A DNA stretch of 64,000 nucleotides, taken from assembly GCA_026692845.1 (NCBI GenBank), contig JAPLNM010000042.1:1-64000 (forward strand), written 5' to 3'. The notes beneath the pieces are model-generated. The model made no database searches and was not told the DNA's origin. It saw only the letters and a program-made list of their open reading frames with translations. This DNA comes from Planctomycetota bacterium. GTDB lineage: Bacteria; Planctomycetota; Planctomycetia; Pirellulales; Pirellulaceae. Position 1 is the first letter of the stretch; every line of letters starts with the position of its first letter. Both the position numbers and the translations under genes were made by a program. Shown piece by piece: positions 35,859 to 45,219 of this stretch.

Positions 35859-37573
35859 GAATCACCTCGATACCGCGGTACTATCGGAACCTCAAGCGAT
35901 GGCGGGAAATCATTTTGATCCTGCGACGCTATGGGCTTGCCGATTGGCTCAGTCGCCTGCGGTTAGACTTCATTCGGGATTGGATCAAGGACGACCAGGG
36001 AGTGCCGTTATCGAGCTACTCGCGCGAGGCGCGCGTTCGGATGGCTCTGACGGAACTTGGGCCTACTTTTATCAAACTTGGACAGGTCCTGTCCCTGCGC
36101 CCCGACTTGGTCGGCAGTGCCCAAGCCGCCGAGTTGCAGATGCTCCAAGCCAACGTACCAGCAGATCCTCCCGAGGTCGTCGAAAAGACCATCGAGTCGG
36201 AACTCAAAGATTCGCTCGAGCGACTCTTCGCGTCCTTCGAACCTGTCGCGATGGCCTCTGCATCGATCGGACAAGCCCACCGAGCAACGCTCAGCGATGG
36301 AACCGACGTCGTGGTCAAAGTACAGCACGAGAATATACGAGCTAAAATTCATGAGGATCTCGAAGTCCTTGCAGGCTTAGCCAGTTTGGCAGACCGTATC
36401 CCCGAGTTCGCCGTTTGGCGACCGCGTGAGATCGTCCATCAGCTATCCCGCTCGTTGAAGCGGGAACTGAGCTTTACCCAGGAACAAGCCAATTTAACCA
36501 TGCTCCGCGAGGCGCTCGAAGGCAAGCCGGGCATCATGATCCCCGAGGCGTTTAAAAGCCATTCAAGCGCTCGAGTTTTGACCATGAGTCTACTGACTGG
36601 CGAGTCGATCCTTGCAGCCAGCGATCCAGCGAAATTCTCCGACTCCGACCGTGAGCAGATCGCCCGCAGGATCGCCGACCTTTACGTCGAAATGATCTTC
36701 GTCCAAGGCCTGTATCATGCCGACCCCCATCCAGGAAATATCCTTATCGAGCCGGACGGAACACTTGGACTTCTCGATTTTGGAATGGTCGGGCGAATCG
36801 ATGATACGCTCCGCGACCAAATCGAAGAAATGCTCTGGGCTTTATCCCTCAAGGACTCCGCGCTTCTTGCAGCCGTCGTCAAAAGGGTAGGTAAGGTGCC
36901 GCAGAACATCGACGATTCGATTCTCTCAAACGATATGACCGACTTGATTGCAACCTATGGAAATCAGCCGATCGAACGGATCGATTTGGCCATGGCGCTC
37001 AACGATGCGACCGACATCCTTCACAGGCATCGCATCGTTTTGCCGAGCCAAATGGGCATGCTGATCAAGACCTTGGTCACCCTGCAAGGAACGATCGGCC
37101 AAACGAGCCCCAAGTTCAGTTTGCTCGAAGCCATCGAGCCGATGTTCAAACGCATGTGGCGAAATAGGCTCTCCCCTTGGCGACAAGCACGCCGGATGCG
37201 GCGGCTGTACGTGGAGGTCGAAAGCCTTGTCGAGAAACTGCCACACCAAATCAGTTCCGTGATGGATTTGGTACAAAGCGGGAAACTCGACGTGCATCTT
37301 TCGCACCGAGGCCTGAGCCCATCGATCAACCGATTGGTTTTGGGGCTGCTGACAAGCTCGCTGCTTCTGGGCTCCTCGGTCCTGCTGGCCTTTAAGGTCC
37401 CTCCGTTGCTGTTCATGAACGAAGGCCCCCTGGGCTTGAAAAACATCTCGCTCATCGGCTTCGGTGGATTCATCCTGAGCCTGATCGTGACGATCCGAAT
37501 CCTCTTTGCCATCAACCGCTCAGGGCATTTGGATCCTCATGGCGAGACACACGACCAGGAGCCTTGGGCCTAA
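35855..37573 (+). CDS. ABC1/AarF/UbiB-family kinase-like protein
   Basis: A 572-residue membrane-associated atypical kinase of the ABC1 (UbiB/COQ8) family. Conserved pieces are GPTFIKLGQVLSLRPDL (the KxGQ motif), MASASIGQAHRATL (Ala-rich nucleotide loop), the lysine strand DVVVKVQHENI, RELSFTQEQANL, YHADPHPGNILIEPDG and LLDFGMVGRID (metal-binding DFG-like). The C-terminus has two hydrophobic helices (about 505-525 and 540-560) that anchor it in the membrane. The family supports quinone or isoprenoid lipid metabolism, probably by ATPase or regulatory activity. Its ATG overlaps the stop of the giant PQQ-propeller gene in ATGA. Its stop shares CTAA with the convergent rsgA stop. Confidence 0.93.
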   Translation: MRITSIPRYYRNLKRWREIILILRRYGLADWLSRLRLDFIRDWIKDDQGVPLSSYSREARVRMALTELGPTFIKLGQVLSLRPDLVGSAQAAELQMLQANVPADPPEVVEKTIESELKDSLERLFASFEPVAMASASIGQAHRATLSDGTDVVVKVQHENIRAKIHEDLEVLAGLASLADRIPEFAVWRPREIVHQLSRSLKRELSFTQEQANLTMLREALEGKPGIMIPEAFKSHSSARVLTMSLLTGESILAASDPAKFSDSDREQIARRIADLYVEMIFVQGLYHADPHPGNILIEPDGTLGLLDFGMVGRIDDTLRDQIEEMLWALSLKDSALLAAVVKRVGKVPQNIDDSILSNDMTDLIATYGNQPIERIDLAMALNDATDILHRHRIVLPSQMGMLIKTLVTLQGTIGQTSPKFSLLEAIEPMFKRMWRNRLSPWRQARRMRRLYVEVESLVEKLPHQISSVMDLVQSGKLDVHLSHRGLSPSINRLVLGLLTSSLLLGSSVLLAFKVPPLLFMNEGPLGLKNISLIGFGGFILSLIVTIRILFAINRSGHLDPHGETHDQEPWA

Positions 37574-38838
37574 TCCAATTCCTCTTCGGAATCGAGGTCC
37601 ACATCGAGATCAAGATCGAGATCAAGATCGCCGTTTGGATCCGACGCGTTGCGCGTTGAGTCAACCAAGGAGGACTCGGGGATATCTTGGGCATCGTCGG
37701 AGGTAAAAGCCGGGGCGTCTAGGATTTGAAGGTAACTCTCGTAGCGCCTTGGGTCGAGTCGGCCGTCGGCTACCGCATCCTTGACCGCGCATGGTTCCTC
37801 GTGGTTGTGCGAGCAATTTGGGTAGCGGCAATGGGAAGCAAACGGGCGCATATCGCGAAAAAGTCCGGTCAGCTCCGCCGGAACGATGTCCCAAAGTTGA
37901 AATTGCCTTACGCCCGGTGTGTCGATAATCGAGGTCCTCTGGTCGATCCGAAACCATGCGGCCGTCGTGGTGGTGTGCTTGCCTTTTTGGTTGTCCAGGC
38001 TGACGGCTTGGACGCGTTGGGCAAGTCCAGGGATCAGGTCGTTGAGGATGCTCGACTTGCCGACGCCGCTTTGCCCGATCACGGCAGTGCATTTGCCTTG
38101 TACCCAGGAGCTCAGGAGGTTCATTCCCCAGCCTTTTACGGCGCTGAGCATCATGGCCTTGTACCCCATTTGCGAGTAGCTACCGATGAGGGGTTGAAGC
38201 CTCTGGGGATCGATCAGGTCGCATTTATTGATGCATACGGCCGCTTCGATCTGATTCTGCTCGGCCGTCGCCAGGATCCGATCGATCAGATTCGGTTTGA
38301 TGCCGGGTTCCGCGGCGCTGGTCACGACGAGGATTTGATCGATGTTCGATGCGATGACATGCCGGCGATTCTTGCTCGTGCGGCACAGTTCCGAGGTTCG
38401 CGGTTCGATGCGTACAATCCAGCCTTGGTTTCCGGGCTGCGGTTCGATACGGACCCAATCGCCGGTCACGACGACATGCCGCTGAGTGGTGGATAGATTC
38501 TTTAAGACCCTTCGCACGGCGCATCGTAGAAGCGTGCCATCATCGAGTTCGACGATCGATTCGAGTCCATGGACACGGATCACGCGTCCTTCAATGGTCG
38601 ATTCCGACGCATCGATCTGAATGGTATGGTACGAGTCGCGGTGCTCGGACTCGACAAGGTTTCCTTTGACGGTCCGATGGCGCGTCAGATCCCCTTTGCC
38701 GCTGATGCGTTGGGAGTTTTGCGTGTCGATTTCGTCTTTGGAGTCGGCGTACTTTTCCGTCAGTCCCCGCTCGCGCTGCTGTCCTTGGTGTCCTTTGCGA
38801 AATTCGATTCGAGTTTTGTTTGACTTTTTCTTGGGCAT
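37570..38838 (-). CDS. rsgA: Ribosome small-subunit-dependent GTPase A
   Basis: RsgA/YjeQ checks late 30S subunit assembly. It is a circularly permuted GTPase: an OB-fold (VRIEPQPGNQGWIVRIEPR), then G4 INKCDLIDP, SAVKGWG, the P-loop GQSGVGKSSILND, G3 DTPGVRQF and the C-terminal zinc finger CRYPNCSHNHEEPC. At 422 residues it is longer than usual (about 300-350) because of a charged N-terminal extension of about 80 residues and an acidic C-terminal tail made of Asp-Leu repeats (DLDLDLDVDLDSEEELD). The tail is encoded by a degenerate GATCTCGAT-type repeat. It sits 21 bases downstream of ftsH on the minus strand and likely shares its transcript. Its stop overlaps the ABC1 kinase stop by 4 bases. 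Confidence 0.95.
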   Translation of the reverse strand: MPKKKSNKTRIEFRKGHQGQQRERGLTEKYADSKDEIDTQNSQRISGKGDLTRHRTVKGNLVESEHRDSYHTIQIDASESTIEGRVIRVHGLESIVELDDGTLLRCAVRRVLKNLSTTQRHVVVTGDWVRIEPQPGNQGWIVRIEPRTSELCRTSKNRRHVIASNIDQILVVTSAAEPGIKPNLIDRILATAEQNQIEAAVCINKCDLIDPQRLQPLIGSYSQMGYKAMMLSAVKGWGMNLLSSWVQGKCTAVIGQSGVGKSSILNDLIPGLAQRVQAVSLDNQKGKHTTTTAAWFRIDQRTSIIDTPGVRQFQLWDIVPAELTGLFRDMRPFASHCRYPNCSHNHEEPCAVKDAVADGRLDPRRYESYLQILDAPAFTSDDAQDIPESSLVDSTRNASDPNGDLDLDLDLDVDLDSEEELD

Positions 38839-38859
38839 TCGAATTTCGATATCTTTAAA

Positions 38860-40908
38860 TCAGTGGTCCGAGCCGACCGAAGCCGTCGAATCGCTCAGAT
38901 CGGTTTCTGAGGAACCGTCGAGCGCCGAATGGATACTTGGTCCAAGAATCGCTTCGATCTGTTTCTCGTCGAGTTCTTCTTGATTGACCAAAGCGTCCTT
39001 GAGTTGTTCGAGTACGTGGCGATGTTTTTCCAGCAGCTCGAGGGCGGCTCGGTCGGCAACACGCAGGTTTTCTCCGAGTTCCGTGTCGATGATCTCCTGG
39101 GTCTTTTCGCTAAACTGGCGTTGCTGGTGCAGTTCGCGTCCTAGGAACGGATCGCTATCGGAGAGCTTGTAGGAGACCGGACCGAGTTTTCGGCTCATCC
39201 CCCAATGGGAAATCATGCGACGAGACAAGGAGGTGGCCCGCTCGAGATCGTTCTCGGCACCGACGCTTGTTTCGTTGTAGATGATTTGTTCGGCGGCGCG
39301 GCCTGCAAGAAGCACGATGAGCTGGTCGCGAAGCTCCCGTTCCGACATGTTCATCCGGTCTTCGGACGGGAGGATTTGGGTGCTACCTAGCGATTGGCCA
39401 CGGGGGATGACCGTGACTTTGTGAACTCGCTGTGCGCCGGGGAGAAACCAAGCTGCAATGGTGTGGCCGGCTTCGTGGTAGGCGGTTTTTTCTTTCTCCG
39501 AAGGTGGCATAACCTCTTCGCGTTTGGCTCCCATGAGGACCTTGTCCCGAGCGTGTTCAAAGTCCGCCATGAACACCCGTTTCTTATCGTTCCTTGCGGC
39601 CCACAGGGCAGCTTCGTTGACGATGTTTCGTAAGTCTGCACCGGTCAGGCCGACGGTCGCTTCGGCGACGCGTTTGAGATCGACATCGGCATCGAGGGGA
39701 ACATCGCGCACATGAACCTTGAGAATTTCTTGGCGGCCTTTGAGCGTCGGTCGTCCGACGGTGATGTGTCGGTCGAAGCGTCCGGGTCGCAGCAACGCAG
39801 GGTCCAAGACATCAGGTCGGTTGGTAGATGCGACGACAATGACCGACTCGGTTTGGGAGAAACCATCCATTTCGCTTAGAATTTGGTTGAGCGTCTGCTC
39901 TCGTTCGTCATGGCCCCCTCCGAGCCCTGCGCCGCGTTGACGACCGACGGCATCGATTTCGTCGATGAAAATAATTCCGGGCGAATTCTGCTTGGCCGTG
40001 GCAAACAGATCGCGGACCCGCGAGGCCCCAACGCCGACGAACATCTGGATAAATTCACTGCCATTGACCGAGTAAAAAGCCACTCCAGCTTCCCCTGCAA
40101 TGGCTCTTGCAAGTAGGGTTTTTCCCGTTCCTGGAGGGCCGTTGAGCAAGACCCCCTTGGGGACTCGCCCCCCGAGCTTTTGGAACTTTTCTGGAGACTT
40201 GAGAAACTCAACAATCTCCTTGAGGTCTGCCTTGACTCCATCTAGACCCGCGACATCGTCGAACGTGATGGCTTGGTCCGTCGCTTCAAAACGCTTCGCA
40301 GTCGAACGGGAAAAGCTGCTCAGGAAATTACCCCCCATCATGTTGTCCTTGGATCGCTTCATGAACAGGTAGATGCCCAAACCGAGCAAACCCAGGGAAG
40401 CGAGCGAAAGCAGCAGATACAGCGAGCTTGAATCGGAATTTGGCACCACGTCATAAACCAAGCTGGGCCGGTCGCTTGAGGGGTTCGTTTCTCCCATTGG
40501 TTTGGCCCCGCGGATGGCTTCTAGACGTTCGAACAGCGCCCGACGGACTTCCCCTTCGTTAGGCAAAGCAACCCTAAAATTCCCTGATAAACGCTCGATA
40601 CTCCCGTTGGCTGCTTTCTTCGGGGCAAGCGGATTGCCTTGGAAGTCATAGCTCAAGGGTTTCTCCGGCGGGGCGATGAAGGTCCCTTCGGCGGCCGTCG
40701 GATAGATCGTCAGTCTCTGGACGTTCTGCCGGTCGAGTTGCTCGAGAAAAAAGCTGTAGTCGATGCGTGAGAACTCACCCGATCCGGGCATAAACAGCAT
40801 CAGCAAACAGAGCGATAACAAAAGAGCAAACCACCAAAGGTTGCTTCCATTTTTTCTGGCCGGGATCACGGTGGAGGGAGTCGGACCGTCGGGTTTCGAT
40901 GGGTTCAT
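38860..40908 (-). CDS. ftsH: ATP-dependent zinc metalloprotease FtsH
   Basis: A 682-residue membrane AAA+ protease that degrades misfolded and regulatory membrane proteins. Two membrane helices, about 24-40 and 163-183, flank a periplasmic domain. The AAA module has Walker A GPPGTGKT (257-264), the pore loop [13 protein letters not shown], Walker [10 protein letters not shown] (311-319) and the arginine-containing RPGRFDR; the protease domain has HEAGH (478-482). Length fits the family, with a slightly long periplasmic part. A standard ATG at 40908 precedes the first helix by about 20 residues. rsgA follows 21 bases downstream. The C-terminal tail is Ser/Asp-rich. Confidence 0.97.
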   Translation of the reverse strand: MNPSKPDGPTPSTVIPARKNGSNLWWFALLLSLCLLMLFMPGSGEFSRIDYSFFLEQLDRQNVQRLTIYPTAAEGTFIAPPEKPLSYDFQGNPLAPKKAANGSIERLSGNFRVALPNEGEVRRALFERLEAIRGAKPMGETNPSSDRPSLVYDVVPNSDSSSLYLLLSLASLGLLGLGIYLFMKRSKDNMMGGNFLSSFSRSTAKRFEATDQAITFDDVAGLDGVKADLKEIVEFLKSPEKFQKLGGRVPKGVLLNGPPGTGKTLLARAIAGEAGVAFYSVNGSEFIQMFVGVGASRVRDLFATAKQNSPGIIFIDEIDAVGRQRGAGLGGGHDEREQTLNQILSEMDGFSQTESVIVVASTNRPDVLDPALLRPGRFDRHITVGRPTLKGRQEILKVHVRDVPLDADVDLKRVAEATVGLTGADLRNIVNEAALWAARNDKKRVFMADFEHARDKVLMGAKREEVMPPSEKEKTAYHEAGHTIAAWFLPGAQRVHKVTVIPRGQSLGSTQILPSEDRMNMSERELRDQLIVLLAGRAAEQIIYNETSVGAENDLERATSLSRRMISHWGMSRKLGPVSYKLSDSDPFLGRELHQQRQFSEKTQEIIDTELGENLRVADRAALELLEKHRHVLEQLKDALVNQEELDEKQIEAILGPSIHSALDGSSETDLSDSTASVGSDH

Positions 40909-41005
40909 GAGGCTGCGGAAATCCTGGATTCATAACGTGCGAGTTCGTCCCGTATTGTAGCAACACTCCTTGTAAAATGGGCCTTTTTAAGACTTTTTAA
41001 AGCGC

Positions 41006-41977
41006 CTAGATTTGATAATTCATGTCCATCAAAGTGTCATCCATCGTGCCATTGCGGATCCGTACCTTCGGTTTTTCCAAAACGACCGTCGTGCGAGGCG
41101 CCACACTTGAAGTGACCCAAACGCTCGATCCGATGATGCTGTGGTGGCCGACGGTCGTATTGCCCCCGAGAATCGTCGCGTTGGCATAAATCACCACATG
41201 GTCCTCAATCGTCGGATGACGCTTGGTGCCTCGTACCAATTCCCCATTGGCGTCGGTTGCAAAACTCAAAGCCCCAAGCGTCACGCCCTGGTAAATCTTC
41301 ACATGGTCCCCGATTTCGCAGGTCTCACCGATCACCACACCCGTGCCGTGATCGATAAAGAAATACTCCCCGATCGAAGCCCCCGGGTGAATGTCAATCC
41401 CGGTCTGCTTATGTGCCCATTCGCTCATCATCCTCGGGATGAAGGGGACCTTCAAACCCACCAGCTCATGGGCGATTCGGTAAATGGTCACCGCCTCGAG
41501 TCCTGGGAAACAAAAAACGATTTCATCGCGGTTCGTCACACTCGGATCCCCGGCGAATGCAGCCTCCACATCCTTGGATAAACCCTGGCGAATCGCCGGT
41601 ACGCGCTCGAGCATCTGCATGGCAATCGACTCACCTCGTGCCTCAAAGTCAACCATTTCGACACACCCCTCGGCGGGCTCATGCGTGACCCGATCGGCAT
41701 GGATCAACGCCCGCGTGATCTGCTTGGAAAGTTTCGCAAGAAGAGAATCGAGCAAGTCGCCGACATAGTAAACCACATTCGAGGAATGCAAACCCTCGCG
41801 TCGTCGGAACCCCGGATAGAATAGATCTTTAAAATCCTCGAGGATCTGGATCACCACATCGTATTTCGGCAGCGGACAATGACCCAAATGATGGATCCGA
41901 TCGGTCTGCCCATAACTCGCAACAATCGCGTCGGTCAATCGAGGAAGGAACTCTTGGCGTTGGTCGTAGTTGGTCAT
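41006..41977 (-). CDS. cysE: Serine O-acetyltransferase
   Basis: CysE makes O-acetylserine from serine and acetyl-CoA, the first step of cysteine synthesis. From the ATG at 41977 (MTNYDQRQEF) it is 323 residues. A helical N-terminal domain is followed by the left-handed beta-helix with GIDIHPGASIGEYFFIDHGT and GVVIGETCEIGDHVKIYQGV, the catalytic His in the DHGTGVVIGE segment, then HPTIEDHVVIYANATILG. The later TTVGHHSIIGSSVWVT and a short C-terminal tail complete it. The length is greater than the classical enzyme, as in the plant/EpsC-like long type. It is alone between ftsH and a divergent gene. The sulfite/nitrite reductase at 43263 may serve the same pathway. Confidence 0.93.
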   Translation of the reverse strand: MTNYDQRQEFLPRLTDAIVASYGQTDRIHHLGHCPLPKYDVVIQILEDFKDLFYPGFRRREGLHSSNVVYYVGDLLDSLLAKLSKQITRALIHADRVTHEPAEGCVEMVDFEARGESIAMQMLERVPAIRQGLSKDVEAAFAGDPSVTNRDEIVFCFPGLEAVTIYRIAHELVGLKVPFIPRMMSEWAHKQTGIDIHPGASIGEYFFIDHGTGVVIGETCEIGDHVKIYQGVTLGALSFATDANGELVRGTKRHPTIEDHVVIYANATILGGNTTVGHHSIIGSSVWVTSSVAPRTTVVLEKPKVRIRNGTMDDTLMDMNYQI

Positions 41978-42155
41978 TGGTGATCGCTCAAATGCAGTGT
42001 TTCCCCAGTCTTTTGAGCGATTTGTGGCCACTCGGCCCAACGCCCTATTCGCCCAGGTTTTATCGGCCGATGGGCCGCTGTAGATCGAACTATTCTAAAC
42101 GCTACCGAATCGCTTGCTCACAAGCATTTCACCCGAGTATCCCTCGTCGCACAAG

Positions 42156-42187
42156 AAATGCTAGCACTGCATCTGGAGCTAGCATTT
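42156..42187. repeat. 10-bp perfect inverted repeat upstream of the amidotransferase-like gene
   Basis: AAATGCTAGC (42156-42165) and GCTAGCATTT (42178-42187) are exact reverse complements with a 12-base loop. There is no T-tract, so a terminator is unlikely; it may be an operator or a structured leader in the 300-base divergent gap between cysE and the next gene. Confidence 0.5.
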
Positions 42188-42344
42188 GGGACCATCGCAA
42201 AATCTAGTACAAAACTTGCTTCTCGAGACCTGATTCCCTACCTTACCGCCTCTCGCAAGTCGCCTGGGCCGAACGGATTCGACCCAAAGGATCTTCAAGG
42301 AAGCTTGCGAACCTTGTCACGAGCAAACCCTAAAGGATACACAC

Positions 42345-43103
42345 ATGGCACGCAAGCCTCTGATTGGAATGAACTGTGATTACCGCGGATCCCACCAAGG
42401 CACCCCAGCTTACGCTTTCCTCGCTGCCGGGTACTTCGACGCGATCACCAAGGCCGGGGGGATTCCAGTAGTCGTGCCTCCGACAGAAAATCTCGATTGC
42501 ATCGGCGAAATTTTGGACTCGCTCGACGGATTCCTCCTCGTCGGCGGAGGCGACCTCGATCCCCGCCGAGACGGTTTCATGCTCCACAGTTCGGTCCGTC
42601 CTATGGAAGCTCGCCGAGAAGACTTCGATCGACGATTGGCTCGGGAAATCTCCCAACGCCGTCTGTCTTTGATGGCTATCGGAGCCGGCCTGCAATTGAT
42701 CAACGTGATCGAAGGCGGAAATCTCTTTTACCATATCCCAATCGACCTGCCAAACGCACTCCCCCATCTTGATCCCCAAGACCCCAGTCACCGACACTCG
42801 CTGGTCGTCGAACCAAAGTCCATCCTTGGCCGTGTCTACGGAGAGGGTGAAATCCGCGTCAACAGTCGACACCATATGGCCATCGATCGACTCGCCGATG
42901 CCTTTAAGGTCACAGCACGTTGCCAAGATGGAGTGATCGAAGGAATCGAAAGCCGTCTGGACGATTGGTTCGTCGTAGGTTGCCAATTCCATCCAGAATC
43001 CACCGCCGCAAGCGCCCTGGACGCTCAGATCTTCGAGGAATTCATCGCCGGAATCGAAGCGCAAGCCGCCGTGCCGCAAAGTCTCGAACTCCTGGCCGCC
43101 TGA
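42345..43103 (+). CDS. Class I glutamine-amidotransferase-like (peptidase C26) protein without nucleophile
   Basis: A 252-residue protein of the gamma-glutamyl hydrolase / PuuD type. The fold is clear: PLIGMNCDYRG, FLLVGGGDLDP (63-73), the nucleophile-elbow region AIGAGLQLINVIEGG (111-125), the oxyanion-side HPES of CQFHPES (His216, Glu218) and RVNSRHHMAIDRL. The elbow of active members reads G-I-C-R-G-x-Q; here the Cys position (113) is Gly and the Arg is Ala. His and Glu of the triad remain. So the protein cannot use the usual thiol chemistry, and may bind a gamma-glutamyl ligand or partner instead. The start ATG at 42345 is standard. A terminator follows at 43167. Confidence 0.9.
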   Translation: MARKPLIGMNCDYRGSHQGTPAYAFLAAGYFDAITKAGGIPVVVPPTENLDCIGEILDSLDGFLLVGGGDLDPRRDGFMLHSSVRPMEARREDFDRRLAREISQRRLSLMAIGAGLQLINVIEGGNLFYHIPIDLPNALPHLDPQDPSHRHSLVVEPKSILGRVYGEGEIRVNSRHHMAIDRLADAFKVTARCQDGVIEGIESRLDDWFVVGCQFHPESTAASALDAQIFEEFIAGIEAQAAVPQSLELLAA

Positions 43104-43166
43104 CCCGAGTACCCCCCAGTTACCATCCGCAAAACACCCGATTGGCTCGATGCGAGTCGGAATTCA

Positions 43167-43232
43167 ACTATCCATCCAGCACAGAAGACCAAGGCACGGA
43201 CGCCGATTCTCTGTTGGATGGATAGTTTTTTT
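43167..43232 (+). terminator. Rho-independent terminator after the amidotransferase-like gene
   Basis: AACTATCCATCCAGCA (43167-43182) pairs with TGTTGGATGGATAGTT (43212-43227) with one G-T wobble, followed by a T run. The 29-base loop is larger than average. It ends about 30 bases before the stop of the convergent reductase gene. Confidence 0.85.
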
Positions 43233-43262
43233 GCTCACGGCAAGTCGGACAACAAGTTTCGA

Positions 43263-44996
43263 TCAAGCGATCGCAAGGAGGTTTTCTAAGCCAAGCCTTG
43301 CACAATAATCCCCAAAGGATTCCTTAGCCTGACGCTGCGATTTGAACGCCTCGAACAAAGGCACTAGGGTCTCGGTGATGCTCTCGAGCGGAACAAGGTC
43401 CTTGTAGATAAACGCCAATCGCGTTCCTAATCGCGTTCCCCCAACATACAGCGTGTACTTGCCCTTGGCTTTTCCTACCAAGCCGATGTCGGCATTGTAG
43501 GGCCTTGCGCATCCGTTCGGACAACCCGTCATCCGGACTGTAAAGAGTTCTTTGTCCAAGCCGAGTTCAAGAAGTTTTTTCTCCATCACATCGATCAATC
43601 CGGGCAAGGCTCGCTCGCTCTCGGTGATCGCAAGACCGCAGGTGGGCATTGCCACGCAGGCGATCGACCAACGCCTGACGTTCGAAATCTCCTCGGTCAG
43701 CGGTAAGCCGCGGCGCTTGATGATGCTCTCGAGCTTGGGCTTGTCCTTCGGATCGAGATTGCAGAACAGGATGCTTTGATGGGCTGTCAATCGGATCTGG
43801 GGTTGGAACTCCTCGCAGATCTCACGCAAGGCTTTTTTCCAAGCCCGGTTCTGGTCGTCATAGAGCCGACCATTTTCTACATTGAACCCATAAAAACATC
43901 GTCCGTCCCCTTGGTCGTCCCATCCCATGTGATCGCGATGCTCGACGACGTCATCTGCAGTACAGTCCTTGAGCTTACTGCCGTAAACCTCTTCGACCTG
44001 ATGACGTATCCAATCGATTCCGCGGTCGTGCACCAGGTACTTCAAACGTGCCCTTTTGCGGTCGTCGCGGTATCCATGGTCGCGCTGAACCTTGACGATC
44101 GCTTCGGCAACCCCGACGGCTTGCTCGGGGGTGACAAATGCCAAGCGGGTTGCTAATCGCGGGAAGGTCTTTTTGGCGCTGGGGGTCACTCCCAATCCAC
44201 CGCCGACTACCACGTTGTAGCCGATCACTTGGCCGTCGCGTACCACTGCGATGAATCCTAAGCAGTTGGTGTACACGTCGGTGCAATTGTCGTCGGCAAA
44301 CGCGATCGCTGTTTTGAACTTCCTGGGAAGATACGTCTTCCCGTAGATCGGCTCGACGATCTGATCGCTTCCCCCTTGAAGCGTCTCTTCGCCACTTGCA
44401 AGATCCTTGAGCCACAGTTCATAGTACGACTTCGTCTGCGGAGACAAATGGTCCGAGAGGTCTTGGGCTAGCTTTTGAACCGCCGGTCGGAGGTTGTCTG
44501 CATAAGGTGCTGGGCAAGCCATCGTATTTCGATTGACATCTCCGCAGGCGGCTAAGGTCGTGAGCATGCAATTGTTGATCTTTTGCATGCACTCCCGCAG
44601 ATCCTGCTTCAAAATGCCATGAAGCTGCAGGCCTTGGCGGGTCGTGATTTTTAACGTCGTGTTGCCGATCGTATCGCATAGATCCAGGTGCGCCAGGAGC
44701 TGCTCGGCGTTCATGATTCCGGCAGGGATCCGCGAGCGGACCATGAAGCTGTACTCTTTCTCCGATTTGCCTGACTCCCCACCCGACTTGCGCTGCTCGC
44801 GGTCGTCCTGTTGGTAGGTGCCATGGAATTTCAGGAGTTGAAGGTCATCTTTTCCGAAGTGGGTCGAATCGGCCAAGAGCTCCGATTGAATCGAACCTCG
44901 GAGATATCGACTGGTGTCTTTGATCAACTCGACGGCGCTGAGCTTCGGTTCGCTATTCGTCTGGCTGCTTGCTGGATCGCGGGTGTCTTCCGACAT
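43263..44996 (-). CDS. Sulfite/nitrite reductase (ferredoxin-type siroheme protein)
   Basis: A 577-residue siroheme and 4Fe-4S enzyme that reduces sulfite to sulfide or nitrite to ammonium. The pseudo-repeat architecture is visible: FMVRSRIPAGIMNAEQLL, LKITTRQGLQLHGI and, in the second half, RLTAHQSILFCNL. Cluster cysteines follow the family pattern in ACVAMPTCGLA (about residues 446 and 452) and MTGCPNGCARPY (about 491 and 495). The ATG at 44996 (MSEDTRDPASS) is chosen; the longer in-frame extension upstream lacks family similarity. Sulfite or nitrite specificity is not readable by eye; the nearby cysE favours sulfite assimilation. It reads divergently from folD with about 220 bases between the starts. 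Confidence 0.9.
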   Translation of the reverse strand: MSEDTRDPASSQTNSEPKLSAVELIKDTSRYLRGSIQSELLADSTHFGKDDLQLLKFHGTYQQDDREQRKSGGESGKSEKEYSFMVRSRIPAGIMNAEQLLAHLDLCDTIGNTTLKITTRQGLQLHGILKQDLRECMQKINNCMLTTLAACGDVNRNTMACPAPYADNLRPAVQKLAQDLSDHLSPQTKSYYELWLKDLASGEETLQGGSDQIVEPIYGKTYLPRKFKTAIAFADDNCTDVYTNCLGFIAVVRDGQVIGYNVVVGGGLGVTPSAKKTFPRLATRLAFVTPEQAVGVAEAIVKVQRDHGYRDDRKRARLKYLVHDRGIDWIRHQVEEVYGSKLKDCTADDVVEHRDHMGWDDQGDGRCFYGFNVENGRLYDDQNRAWKKALREICEEFQPQIRLTAHQSILFCNLDPKDKPKLESIIKRRGLPLTEEISNVRRWSIACVAMPTCGLAITESERALPGLIDVMEKKLLELGLDKELFTVRMTGCPNGCARPYNADIGLVGKAKGKYTLYVGGTRLGTRLAFIYKDLVPLESITETLVPLFEAFKSQRQAKESFGDYCARLGLENLLAIA

Positions 44997-45219
44997 GTTT
45001 GGCTCGGGTTCTTGGAATGCTTGGTGTAAGGTCCACGACGGACGCGAAAAGTCTAATCCATCGCTCGGATTGGAATCTAGCTCAAAGGCCCCTTCGCGGC
45101 ACTCATGGCTCCGACTATAACTGGGTGTTCCATAAGCATAACAACAAAATCTATTTTGAATCATTTGAAACCAGCCTTTCGATCCACCTGCCGATCGGCC
45201 AATCCCACAAGAGCCTTTC

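Noticed and set aside
43167-43232. Bidirectional terminator serving the sulfite/nitrite reductase too
   Set aside because: On the minus strand the stem is not followed by a T-tract, so only the plus direction is supported.
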